Positions 14,849 through 20,649 of a stretch of 20,649 nt of DNA are shown in pieces (position 1 is the stretch's first letter; every line of letters begins with the position of its first letter). Location of the stretch: assembly GCA_019747165.1 (NCBI GenBank), contig JAIERC010000172.1, positions 1 through 20,649 on the forward strand, written 5' to 3'. The stretch is from Sphingomonas sp. Lineage in GTDB: Bacteria; Pseudomonadota; Alphaproteobacteria; Sphingomonadales; Sphingomonadaceae. A model generated the notes under the pieces. It searched no databases. It was not told the origin of the DNA and saw only the letters and a program-made list of their open reading frames with translations. The translations under genes were made by a program, and so were the position numbers.

Positions 14849-15193
14849 AGCGTAAACAGCAACATCATTAGCTATTGACCATCGAATAACACAGGAACAA
14901 CCCAATCGCTTGGGCAAAATCTATCTGCGAGCGCGCAGGGGCGGTTGTGCAAACCGGGGATCGTAATTTGCTCTGTGCCTATGCTGAGTGCCGCTGCTGA
15001 ACGGTATCGTAGCCCCCGGTTGACGATCAGCCAAGGTCCGTCAATCTAAAAGCTGTACAGCGGATCAAATCGTACGAGGATGCCGTGCCGGAATAAGTGA
15101 AAATTCGGCGGATTTTTGGGGCACGCCCTGCTAGACGGACGTCAATACCTGATGATGTCGGTGTCGGCGCCCAAAGAAAAATAACGACCCCGG
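14849..15193. other. 345-bp intergenic region without a recognisable gene
   Basis: Both flanking genes are on the minus strand. I see no tRNA, no plausible small ORF and no strong promoter. A short hairpin CCCAATCGCTTGGG is at 14901-14914. Just past the dienelactone hydrolase stop (minus strand) ATAAC and GTTAT flank seven bases and are followed by a T-run; this could be a very weak terminator. The region must contain the promoter of the glycosyltransferase gene, but no candidate matches well. Confidence 0.5.
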
Positions 15194-16042
15194 TTATGCC
15201 ACCCCATGCGCCTTGAAATGCGCCAGCAGGCGCGCCCAGCCGTCCTTCGCATCGGCCTCATTGTAACTTGGTCGATAATCGGCGTGGAAACCGTGCTGGG
15301 CGTCAGCATAGACGTGGATGTCGCTGCCTATCTTGCCGGCTGCCTTGAGCGCATCGAGCATGGCGGTGACATCGGTTTGCGGGATGCCGTTATCGAGCGC
15401 GCCATAAAGGCCGAGCACGGGGGCTTTCAACTCGCCAGCGCGGGCAATGAGTGGCTTTAATTGGCCATACCACGCCACCCCTGCCGTGATATCGGGATTG
15501 ACCATCGCCGATCGCCAAACCACCGCGCCGCCCCAGCAAAAGCCGGTAATGCCGATCTTGCCTGCCCGCGCGAATTTGGCCGCCTTTATCCATGCGGTCG
15601 TTGCCTTTACATCGCCATCGACCTGATCGGGCGTTGCCTGGGCGACGATCGGCCGGATTTGCGCGAAATCCTTCAGCGCCGGCAGGCTAACCCCGGCGCG
15701 GTAGAAAAAGTCGGGCGCGACGGCGACATAACCAAGCGTCGCCAGCCGCTTGCAGATATCCTTGATGTAATCATGGAGGCCGAAAATTTCGTTGCAGACG
15801 ATGATTGTGGCGTGCTTGCCGCTGCCATTGGGCCGAGCGACATAGGCGGGAAGGGGCGTGGCCGCCCCGTTCGGGATCAGCACTTCTTCGATCACCAGCC
15901 CATCGGCAGGCGTCGTCACCGGCTTGGCATTCACCGCAACGGCGGCCACTGCATAGCCTGCGAAAAACATACTGACGGCGGTGCGCCGGGTCAGGTGAAA
16001 ATCCTGCGGTTCCGATCCTTCGGGGCGGGTGAGATTCAGCAT
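15194..16042 (-). CDS. Exported dienelactone hydrolase family protein
   Basis: The 282-residue protein has the dienelactone hydrolase fold with the characteristic Cys nucleophile: Cys169 in GFCWGG, Asp217 in GALDNGIP and His250 in AQHGFHADYRPSY, plus Glu85 in NEIFGLHDYI, which in this family keeps the cysteine activated. The N-terminus contains a twin-arginine stretch LTRRTAVSMFFAGYA followed by a hydrophobic region ending VNA near residue 39, so export, possibly by Tat, is likely. Classical DLH opens dienelactones in chlorocatechol breakdown, but exported relatives have mostly unknown substrates. The start ATG has GGGAG seven bases upstream. It is divergent from the thrS leader and unrelated to it in function. 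Confidence 0.9.
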   Translation of the reverse strand: MLNLTRPEGSEPQDFHLTRRTAVSMFFAGYAVAAVAVNAKPVTTPADGLVIEEVLIPNGAATPLPAYVARPNGSGKHATIIVCNEIFGLHDYIKDICKRLATLGYVAVAPDFFYRAGVSLPALKDFAQIRPIVAQATPDQVDGDVKATTAWIKAAKFARAGKIGITGFCWGGAVVWRSAMVNPDITAGVAWYGQLKPLIARAGELKAPVLGLYGALDNGIPQTDVTAMLDALKAAGKIGSDIHVYADAQHGFHADYRPSYNEADAKDGWARLLAHFKAHGVA

Positions 16043-16138
16043 GCGGCGACTCCCGTTGAAATTGTAGGCTACAGGTTAGGCTTGATGCCGTGTGCAACAC
16101 AATGATTAGCAGGGCGCTGGCCTGTCATTTCAGGTGAC

Positions 16139-16167
16139 TTGTTTTGTTAATCAGCTCGGCATAGGTT
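16139..16167 (+). promoter_or_regulatory. Weak promoter candidate for the thrS leader
   Basis: TTGTTT (16139-16144) and TAGGTT (16162-16167) are separated by 17 bases. The match to consensus is only partial. If used, transcription would begin at about 16174-16175, at or one base before the leader-peptide ATG, making the leader peptide mRNA leaderless or nearly so. If transcription starts further upstream, AGG at 16163-16165 could serve as a weak Shine-Dalgarno. Confidence 0.3.
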
Positions 16168-16174
16168 CATCACG

Positions 16175-16255
16175 ATGACAAAGCGCCTCGCCTTGACCAC
16201 GACTACCACCACCCGGGGGTTCCCGGGGGGCTTGGGGTTGCGCGTCACCGGTTGA
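16175..16255 (+). CDS. Threonine-rich leader peptide of thrS
   Basis: This 26-codon ORF reads MTKRLAL, then six consecutive Thr (ACC ACG ACT ACC ACC ACC, 16196-16213), then RGFPGGLGLRVTG and TGA. Eight of 26 residues are Thr. An in-frame TAA at 16148 and no other start codon between it and 16175 define the ORF. It lies 115 bases upstream of thrS on the same strand. Runs of the cognate amino acid codon are the hallmark of ribosome-mediated attenuators, such as ThrL before E. coli thrABC; here the regulated gene would be threonyl-tRNA synthetase. The peptide itself probably has no function after translation. Translation speed over the Thr codons would sense charged tRNA-Thr. The ORF is too short to be called by length and rests on codon content, position and the RNA structures downstream. 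Confidence 0.82.
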   Translation: MTKRLALTTTTTTRGFPGGLGLRVTG

Positions 16256-16370
16256 CGTTCACGCTTCAGGCTCCACCCGGGAACGGGGGAGGCTGGCGTC
16301 CGCTCCTTCGTTCCGCCCTTTCCCCGGTCGCCGCTTTGTGCATAAGCGCGCCCATGCGACAGGAACGATC
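16212..16370 (+). promoter_or_regulatory. Putative translational attenuator controlling thrS (four-segment RNA switch)
   Basis: Four complementary segments can be read directly. Segment 1, GTTCCCGGG (16219-16227), lies just past the Thr codons and pairs perfectly with segment 2, CCCGGGAAC (16276-16284). Segment 2, extended to 16280-16291, pairs with segment 3 (16303-16314) in a 12-bp stem with two G-U pairs and an 11-base loop. Segment 3, TCGTTCC (16308-16314), also pairs perfectly with segment 4, GGAACGA (16362-16368), which is the thrS Shine-Dalgarno region (AGGAA, ATG at 16371). A local hairpin between 3 and 4 (GTCGC 16327-16331 with GCGAC 16356-16360, and CGCTT 16332-16336 with AAGCG 16344-16348) brings them together. 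A ribosome stalled at the Thr codons would cover 1, favour 2:3 and free the Shine-Dalgarno; without stalling, 1:2 and 3:4 form and thrS is off. No T-run follows any stem, so control of translation is favoured over transcription termination. Confidence 0.7.
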
Positions 16371-18371
16371 ATGACAGACCTTTACGCGATTACGCTGCCC
16401 GATGGTTCGGTTCGGGAAGTAGCCCCCGGCACCACGCCCGCCGATATTGCCGCCGCGATTGGCCCTGGCCTTGCCAAGGCGGCGATTGCCGCGCGCGTGG
16501 ACGGCGAGCTGCGCGATATCGGGCGGCCATTTGAGGGCGATGCGACGCTCGCGCTCGTCACCGGGCGTAACGAGGCCGATGCGCTGGAAATGGCGCGGCA
16601 TGATTTTGCGCATGTGCTGGCGGAGGCCGTGCAGCAGCTGTTCCCCGGCACGCAGATCACCTTTGGCCCGTCGACGGATGACGGCTTTTATTATGATTTC
16701 GCGCCGACGGCCGAACGCGGACCTTTCACCGATGACGATCTGCCCGCGATCGAGGAAGCGATGCGCGGCATTATCCGTGCCGACAAGCCGCTGCGCCGCG
16801 AGGTCTGGGACCGCGCCACGCTGATCAGCCGCTGGAAGCAGCAGGGGGAGAATTTTAAGGCAGAGTGGGCGGCCGAACTCCCCGGTGACGAACCGCTGAC
16901 GGTCTATTGGTCGGGCGAGGACTGGCTCGACATGTGCCGGGGTCCCCATCTCGCCTCGACGGGCAAGCTCGATCCTGACGCGTTCAAGCTCACGCGCGTG
17001 TCGGGCGCATACTGGCGCGGCGACCAGAACAACCCGCAACTCAGCCGCATCTATGGCACCGGCTGGCTCAACAAGAAGCAGCTCGCCGAGCACATGACGC
17101 GGCTTGAGGAAGCGGCCAAGCGCGACCACCGCCGCATCGGGCAGGAGATGGACCTGTTCCACCTGCAGAGCGAGGCGCAAGGCTCGGTGTTCTGGCATCC
17201 GAAGGGCTTTATCCTGTGGCGCCAGTTGGAGGCCTATATGCGCCGCCGACTCGACGCGGCGGGCTATGCCGAGATCAAGACGCCGCAGCTAATGGACGTG
17301 CGCCAGTGGGAACGATCCGGCCATTGGGGCAAGTATAGCGAGAATATGTTCGCGGTGCCGGATGAGGTGCCCAATGCCGAGGGTGAAGGCCCGGTGCTGT
17401 CGGCCAAGGGCGACATGATGGCGCTCAAGCCCATGAACTGCCCGGCGCATATCCTGGTCTTCAAACAGGGCATCAAATCCTATCGCGATCTGCCGATCCG
17501 CATGGCCGAATTTGGCTGCTGCCACCGCAACGAAGCGCATGGCGCGCTCCACGGCATCATGCGCGTGCGCCAGTTCACGCAGGACGACGCGCATATCTTT
17601 GTGCGCGAGGATCAGCTGATCGATGAAGTAAAGGCGTTTTGCGACCTACTCGATTCGATCTACCGTGATCTCGGCTTCGACAAATATGCGATTAAGCTCG
17701 CGCTGCGTCCTGAGAAGCGCTTCGGCAGCGAAGAGATGTGGGACTGGTCCGAGCAGAGCTTGCGCGATGCAGTGAAGGCCACTGGGCGCGATACGCCCGA
17801 ATATGGCTGGGAGGAATTGCCGGGCGAGGGGGCCTTCTACGCGCCCAAGCTGGAATTCCATCTGACCGATGCGATTGGGCGTACATGGCAGGTCGGCACG
17901 ATGCAGACCGATACGGTGCTGCCCGAACGGCTCGATGCGAGCTATGTCGGCGCGGATGGCGAGCGCCACCGGCCGATCATGCTCCACCGCGCGATATTGG
18001 GTACGTTCGAGCGCTTCATCGGCATACTAATCGAACATTATGCCGGCCGCTTCCCGCTCTGGCTGTCGCCGGTGCAGGCGGTAGTCGCGACGATTGTGTC
18101 GGACGCCGATGATTATGCGCACCAAGTGGCAGAGAAGCTGGCGGCGGCGGGCATCCGCGTCGAGACCGATCTGCGCAACGAGAAGATCAACTACAAAGTG
18201 CGCGAACATTCGCTCGCAAAAGTCCCCAATCTGCTCGTTGTCGGCAAGCGCGAGGCGGAGGAGGGCACCGTTGCGCTGCGCCAATTGGGTAGCGACCGGC
18301 AGCAGATGATGGCGCTTGATGATTTGGTGGCGATGCTGGTGAAGGATGCCACGCCGCCCGATCTTCGCTGA
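16371..18371 (+). CDS. thrS: Threonyl-tRNA synthetase
   Basis: ThrRS charges tRNA-Thr with threonine. The 666-residue protein has all expected parts: an N-terminal TGS domain (residues 1-65), the editing domain with HDFAH (His77, His81) and Cys189/His193 in DMCRGPH, which clears mischarged Ser-tRNA-Thr, the class II catalytic core with Zn ligands Cys357 (MNCPAH), His408 (DDAHIF) and His539 (LHRAILGTFERF), and the C-terminal anticodon-binding domain (LSPVQAVVATIV onward). The start ATG at 16371 follows AGGAACGATC, a good Shine-Dalgarno at six bases; an in-frame ATG at 16338 would add 11 residues unlike the TGS start. Upstream is a Thr-codon leader peptide with alternative RNA structures that involve this Shine-Dalgarno. 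infC follows, as in many bacteria. Confidence 0.98.
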   Translation: MTDLYAITLPDGSVREVAPGTTPADIAAAIGPGLAKAAIAARVDGELRDIGRPFEGDATLALVTGRNEADALEMARHDFAHVLAEAVQQLFPGTQITFGPSTDDGFYYDFAPTAERGPFTDDDLPAIEEAMRGIIRADKPLRREVWDRATLISRWKQQGENFKAEWAAELPGDEPLTVYWSGEDWLDMCRGPHLASTGKLDPDAFKLTRVSGAYWRGDQNNPQLSRIYGTGWLNKKQLAEHMTRLEEAAKRDHRRIGQEMDLFHLQSEAQGSVFWHPKGFILWRQLEAYMRRRLDAAGYAEIKTPQLMDVRQWERSGHWGKYSENMFAVPDEVPNAEGEGPVLSAKGDMMALKPMNCPAHILVFKQGIKSYRDLPIRMAEFGCCHRNEAHGALHGIMRVRQFTQDDAHIFVREDQLIDEVKAFCDLLDSIYRDLGFDKYAIKLALRPEKRFGSEEMWDWSEQSLRDAVKATGRDTPEYGWEELPGEGAFYAPKLEFHLTDAIGRTWQVGTMQTDTVLPERLDASYVGADGERHRPIMLHRAILGTFERFIGILIEHYAGRFPLWLSPVQAVVATIVSDADDYAHQVAEKLAAAGIRVETDLRNEKINYKVREHSLAKVPNLLVVGKREAEEGTVALRQLGSDRQQMMALDDLVAMLVKDATPPDLR

Positions 18372-18388
18372 TCGGGCCGCATCACCCT

Positions 18389-18418
18389 TTCACATTCGCG
18401 CAAAAAACCCTATATAGA
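18389..18418 (+). promoter_or_regulatory. Promoter of infC
   Basis: TTCACA (18389-18394) matches five of six bases of the -35 consensus. The AT-rich TATATAGA (18411-18418) offers a -10 box as TATATA with 16-base spacing or TATAGA with 18. Transcription would start near 18424, about 20 bases before the infC start, so infC need not depend on thrS transcription. No clear terminator separates thrS from this promoter. Confidence 0.6.
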
Positions 18419-18445
18419 CCCCTGACAACCACAGGAGCTTTACCC

Positions 18446-18991
18446 ATACGTCCTCCCATGACCCGGCGCCCGCTCGCGCCCCCGCCGATCAACGGTCCGC
18501 GCTTCAATGAATTCATCGTCTCGCCCAAAGTGCGCGTGATTGACGAAAATGGCGAAAATCTGGGGGTGATGTACACCCGCGAAGCGATGGAGCAGGCCGC
18601 TGCCGTCGGGCTCGACCTTGTCGAAGTGTCGCCCAACGCCGATCCGCCCGTCGCCAAGTTCCTTGATGTCGGCAAGTTCAAGTATGAGGCCCAGAAAAAG
18701 GCCAACCTCGCCCGCAAGAGCCAGAAGACGCAGGAGATCAAAGAGATCAAGATGCGTCCCAACATCGACGATCATGATTATGATACGAAGATGAAAAAGG
18801 TGCTCGAATTCATCGATGAGGGCGACAAGGTCAAGATCACGTTGCGCTTTCGCGGACGCGAGCTGAGCCACGGCCAGCTTGGTATGGCATTGCTCCAGCG
18901 CGTGCAGGCCGATGTCGTGGAAACCGCCAAGGTGGAGGCTTATCCGCGCATGGAAGGTCGTCAAATGTTGATGGTGCTGGCGCCGAAATAG
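18446..18991 (+). CDS. infC: Translation initiation factor IF-3
   Basis: IF-3 binds the 30S subunit, prevents premature 50S joining and rejects non-canonical start codons and initiator mismatches. The protein has the N-domain (GPRFNEFIVSPKVRVIDENG, VMYTREAMEQA, LDLVEVSPNADPPVAKFLD), a Lys-rich linker (KYEAQKKANLARKSQKTQ) and the C-domain (KEIKMRPNIDDHDY, VKITLRFRGRELSHGQLG, AYPRMEGRQMLMVLAPK). The only Shine-Dalgarno, AGGAG at 18433-18437, is eight bases from an in-frame ATA at 18446 and 20 bases from the first in-frame ATG at 18458. I therefore place the start at the ATA (181 codons), giving four extra residues; the ATG start gives 177. A rare start codon fits the known autoregulation of infC. 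The usual rpmI-rplT do not follow; a short CGCCG/CGGCG hairpin lies after the stop and the next gene is convergent. Confidence 0.93.
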   Translation: MRPPMTRRPLAPPPINGPRFNEFIVSPKVRVIDENGENLGVMYTREAMEQAAAVGLDLVEVSPNADPPVAKFLDVGKFKYEAQKKANLARKSQKTQEIKEIKMRPNIDDHDYDTKMKKVLEFIDEGDKVKITLRFRGRELSHGQLGMALLQRVQADVVETAKVEAYPRMEGRQMLMVLAPK

Positions 18992-19012
18992 CGCCGGTTC
19001 GGCGGGCGGCGA

Positions 19013-19348
19013 TTAGTCGCCCCCGCCGCCGTCTCCTCCGCCGTCTCCACCGTCCCCGCCATGGCCAGCATCGGCGTGATGTGTACCGTGGCCAGCATCA
19101 CTGCCGATAAACGGCGCATCGCCGCCGCCATCGCTGGTGCCTTTACCGTTTTTGGGTGCCTTGTTGAGCCGACCAGCCATCGACGCCCCAAGCGCGATGA
19201 ACACAGCGGCCAGCGCGATCCATATGGCCACACCGGATTTGCTCTTCTTGTCATCGGCGGCAGCGGCCAGCACCAAGGTTATCGTGGGCAAGGCGATCAA
19301 TGCGGCATGCCGCCACATCGGCAAGATCTCGCGGCCTATCACGTTCAT
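19013..19348 (-). CDS. Small membrane protein with Gly/Asp/His-rich tail
   Basis: A 111-residue protein with two hydrophobic segments (about residues 12-29 and 39-58) separated by the charged stretch ADDKKSKSG. A basic linker (RLNKAPKNGKG) follows, then a C-terminal tail of about 40 residues rich in Gly, Asp and His, for example GHGTHHADAGHGG and GGDGGGDGGGGD. No family is recognised. The tail is low in complexity and could bind divalent metal ions through His and Asp (inference). The ATG at 19348 is preceded by GGGGGAA; the frame is open further upstream but runs into the terminator of the acetyltransferase gene, so that extension is rejected. An internal ATG at residue 11 would make the first helix a signal peptide. 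The gene converges on infC. Confidence 0.65.
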   Translation of the reverse strand: MNVIGREILPMWRHAALIALPTITLVLAAAADDKKSKSGVAIWIALAAVFIALGASMAGRLNKAPKNGKGTSDGGGDAPFIGSDAGHGTHHADAGHGGDGGDGGGDGGGGD

Positions 19349-19377
19349 ATCACATTTCCCCCAAACCGATTTCCCGA

Positions 19378-19407
19378 ACAAAAGGTGCCGTGACTTTCCC
19401 GTCACGG
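19378..19407 (-). terminator. Rho-independent terminator after the GNAT gene
   Basis: On the minus strand CCGTGAC, loop GGGAAA and GTCACGG form a perfect 7-bp stem (19407-19388), followed by CACC and TTTT. It lies 23 bases past the stop of the acetyltransferase gene and before the start of the small membrane protein gene, so it should end the transcript that comes from glnD through the VOC and GNAT genes. Confidence 0.65.
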
Positions 19408-19430
19408 ATAGGGGTAATCTGGGGCGCTGC

Positions 19431-19970
19431 TCAATCGCTGTCCTCGCTTATGGTCAGCGCGGACAGGTCGCGCCAGCCATAGGCGGTCTCGGCGTCATGG
19501 CCGGTGCCGCGCTCGGTCACGATTTTTCCACCCAGCCGTTCGTAAAAGGCTCGCGCCGGGGTGTTGGTGGACAGCACCCATAACGCCATATTGCGGTCGC
19601 CCTCGGCGATTAGTCGGCGGGCCATCGCACGCATCAGCAATCGCCCAGTGCCGCGCCCCTGTCCGCGGCGCAGAATATAAAGCGCGGGCACCTCGCCGGT
19701 ATAGCCCGCTGCCACTAAGGCAGGATCGCGCTCGCTGGTGCACGCCCCAAAGCCAATGATGCCATCCTGTTCTTCGGCGACATAGACGCCGCGCGCTGTG
19801 CCGGCGCTGATCTGCGCACGCCACTGCGCGGTGCGCGCCGCAACGCTCATCGCCTCAATCTCTGCCTGCGAGAGCAAGCCGGCATAGGTCTCCCGCCAGG
19901 CAGCGACATGCAGCGCGCCGATTGCTGCACTATCTGCCGCGTTGGCGCGCCGGACGCGCACTTCGGACAT
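19431..19970 (-). CDS. GNAT family N-acetyltransferase
   Basis: The 179-residue protein has the GNAT fold: VRVRRANAADSAAIGALHVA opens the domain, the conserved GVYVAEEQDGIIGFGACT strand pair follows, and motif A, LYILRRGQGRGTGRLLM (pyrophosphate-binding RGQGRGTG at residues 102-109), binds acetyl-CoA. Motif B ends with NTPARAFYERLGGK. These features are typical of small-molecule or protein acetyltransferases; the substrate is unknown. The ATG has only a weak Shine-Dalgarno. It is 55 bases downstream of the VOC gene on the same strand and is followed by a terminator, so it is probably the last gene of the glnD transcript. Confidence 0.9.
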   Translation of the reverse strand: MSEVRVRRANAADSAAIGALHVAAWRETYAGLLSQAEIEAMSVAARTAQWRAQISAGTARGVYVAEEQDGIIGFGACTSERDPALVAAGYTGEVPALYILRRGQGRGTGRLLMRAMARRLIAEGDRNMALWVLSTNTPARAFYERLGGKIVTERGTGHDAETAYGWRDLSALTISEDSD

Positions 19971-20025
19971 TATTCTGCGCTCGCCAACTGGCGCTCAGGC
20001 CGCCTGGTCATGGGCAGCTGCTTGG

Positions 20026-20409
20026 TCATGCGGCGGGCGGCTCCCACAGTTCGATGGCATTGCCTTCGGGGTCATGGATGCGCGCGAACTTGCCAACCGA
20101 CGGGTCATTCCATTCCGCGCGCGTTTCGATCGCGATTCCGGCGGTGGAGAGCTGGTCAAGCATCGCATCAAGGTTCGCAACGCGCAAATTGAGCATGAAC
20201 TGTTTATCCGCCGCAAAATAATCCGTGTCATGCTTGAACGGCGCGAACACCACTGGTCCGCCTTGCGTCTTCCAGGTCCATTCATCGACCGGGCCGGTGT
20301 CTTCGGCCGCGCAGCCCGCGCCAATGCCGAGATGGTCGCGGTACCAGGCGTTGAGCGCATCCGGGTCTTGCGCGCGAAAGAAAAGCCCGCCGATTCCCAA
20401 TACTGCCAT
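20026..20409 (-). CDS. VOC family (glyoxalase/bleomycin resistance-like) protein
   Basis: A 127-residue single-domain VOC protein with the paired beta-alpha-beta-beta-beta pattern: GIGGLFFRAQDPDALNAWYR at the start, PVVFAPF mid-way, FMLNLRVANLDAMLDQL in the second half, and the common C-terminal IHDPEGNAIELWEP. The final Glu of IELWEP is the usual metal ligand position; the first-half His ligand of glyoxalase I is replaced by Gly/Leu/Phe, so this is not a typical GloA and its activity is unknown. The ATG at 20409 has GGGGAAG upstream at good spacing; the frame is open further upstream but overlaps the intergenic region and glnD. It lies 28 bases downstream of glnD and probably shares its transcript. 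Confidence 0.88.
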   Translation of the reverse strand: MAVLGIGGLFFRAQDPDALNAWYRDHLGIGAGCAAEDTGPVDEWTWKTQGGPVVFAPFKHDTDYFAADKQFMLNLRVANLDAMLDQLSTAGIAIETRAEWNDPSVGKFARIHDPEGNAIELWEPPAA

Positions 20410-20437
20410 GTCATCTTCCCCCCGTTTGGCGCTGGCC

Positions 20438-20649
20438 CTATGCGGCCTCTGCCCAGCCCTGTTCATTGGCGGCGGCCCCCAACAGGCGGCGTTCAATGGA
20501 TCGCAGCCGCTGGCTGCTGCTGATCTTATCGCCCAACAGGTCGGTCAGATAGAAGGTATCGACCGCGCGCTCACCATAGGTCGCGACATGCGCCGAATGG
20601 ATCGTGACCTTGGATTGGAACAGCGCCAGCGCCAGCCGATTGAGCAAGG
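20438..20649 (-). CDS. glnD: Bifunctional uridylyltransferase/uridylyl-removing enzyme GlnD, C-terminal part
   Basis: GlnD modifies PII proteins (GlnB/GlnK) by uridylylation according to glutamine level and so controls nitrogen assimilation. Only the last 70 or so codons are in the window; the gene continues past its right edge. The visible part is the end of the second C-terminal ACT domain, the glutamine-sensing module: LLNRLALALFQSKVTIHSAH, then VATYGERAVDTFYLTDLLG, then a basic helix SSQRLRSIERRLLGAAAN. These match the C-terminus of GlnD closely. The first whole codon in the window is not a start codon but an internal Leu. The VOC and GNAT genes follow downstream on the same strand. Confidence 0.93.
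   Translation of the reverse strand, partial: LLNRLALALFQSKVTIHSAHVATYGERAVDTFYLTDLLGDKISSSQRLRSIERRLLGAAANEQGWAEAA

Noticed and set aside
14849..15193. Possible tRNA or small RNA in the longest gap
   Set aside because: No cloverleaf arms or T-loop consensus could be found on either strand, and no promoter-terminator pair frames a small RNA.
16280..16325. The 12-bp segment 2:3 hairpin as a Rho-independent terminator before thrS
   Set aside because: The stem is strong, but it is followed by GCCCTTTCCCC without a T-run. The pairing logic with the Shine-Dalgarno fits translational control better.
16266..17198. Long minus-strand open frame opposite the leader and the thrS 5' part
   Set aside because: It is antisense to a certain thrS gene and its product is Arg/Gly/Ala-rich with no family pattern; such shadows are common in GC-rich DNA.
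19013..19100. Repetitive GC-rich tract considered as a tandem repeat or CRISPR fragment
   Set aside because: It is explained by Gly/Asp codons of the small membrane protein tail; units are short and irregular and there are no spacers.

Overview
The window looks like chromosomal core sequence from a GC-rich alphaproteobacterium, most likely a sphingomonad (Sphingomonas/Sphingopyxis group). This rests on high GC throughout, an HslV with a short propeptide ending His-Gly before the catalytic Thr, a DUF6356-type small protein, the sequence style of IF-3 and ThrRS, and a GC-rich palindromic repeat between hslV and hslU. The assignment is by recognition, not by a search. I see no insertion sequences, phage genes, CRISPR arrays, tRNAs or rRNAs.

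Layout. Positions 1-1967 (+) hold hslV-hslU, the ATP-dependent HslUV protease, separated by a REP-like inverted repeat. Positions 1977-11380 (-) are a long run of leftward genes. In order of transcription these are: a Mur-ligase-family protein (mpl-like); a DUF6356 small protein; a tightly overlapping four-gene operon (two paralogous small membrane proteins, an XRE regulator, a secreted alpha/beta hydrolase) behind a clear promoter; a YjgN/DUF898 membrane protein coupled to an M48 metalloprotease; an ABHD10-like hydrolase coupled to a TPR protein; glyoxalase I coupled to glyoxalase II; and a small lipoprotein. Positions 11437-13670 (+) hold an LD-carboxypeptidase, divergent from the Mur ligase, and a secreted M28 peptidase. 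Positions 13679-16042 (-) hold a GT4 glycosyltransferase and a dienelactone hydrolase-family protein with a 345-bp gap between them. Positions 16175-18991 (+) hold a threonine-rich leader peptide, thrS and infC. Positions 19013-20649 (-) hold the 3' end of glnD, a VOC protein, a GNAT acetyltransferase, a terminator and a small two-helix protein with a Gly/Asp/His tail.

The most interesting region is upstream of thrS. A 26-codon ORF (16175-16255) carries six consecutive Thr codons and is followed by four RNA segments with mutually exclusive complementarity. The last segment is the thrS Shine-Dalgarno sequence itself. This matches the logic of a ribosome-mediated attenuator, but acting on translation of threonyl-tRNA synthetase: stalling at Thr codons would free the ribosome binding site. 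A second translation-factor peculiarity follows directly: infC has its Shine-Dalgarno sequence correctly spaced for an AUA start codon rather than for the first in-frame AUG. The XRE operon, with duplicated membrane proteins and an inverted repeat flanking its promoter, is a further candidate module of unknown function.
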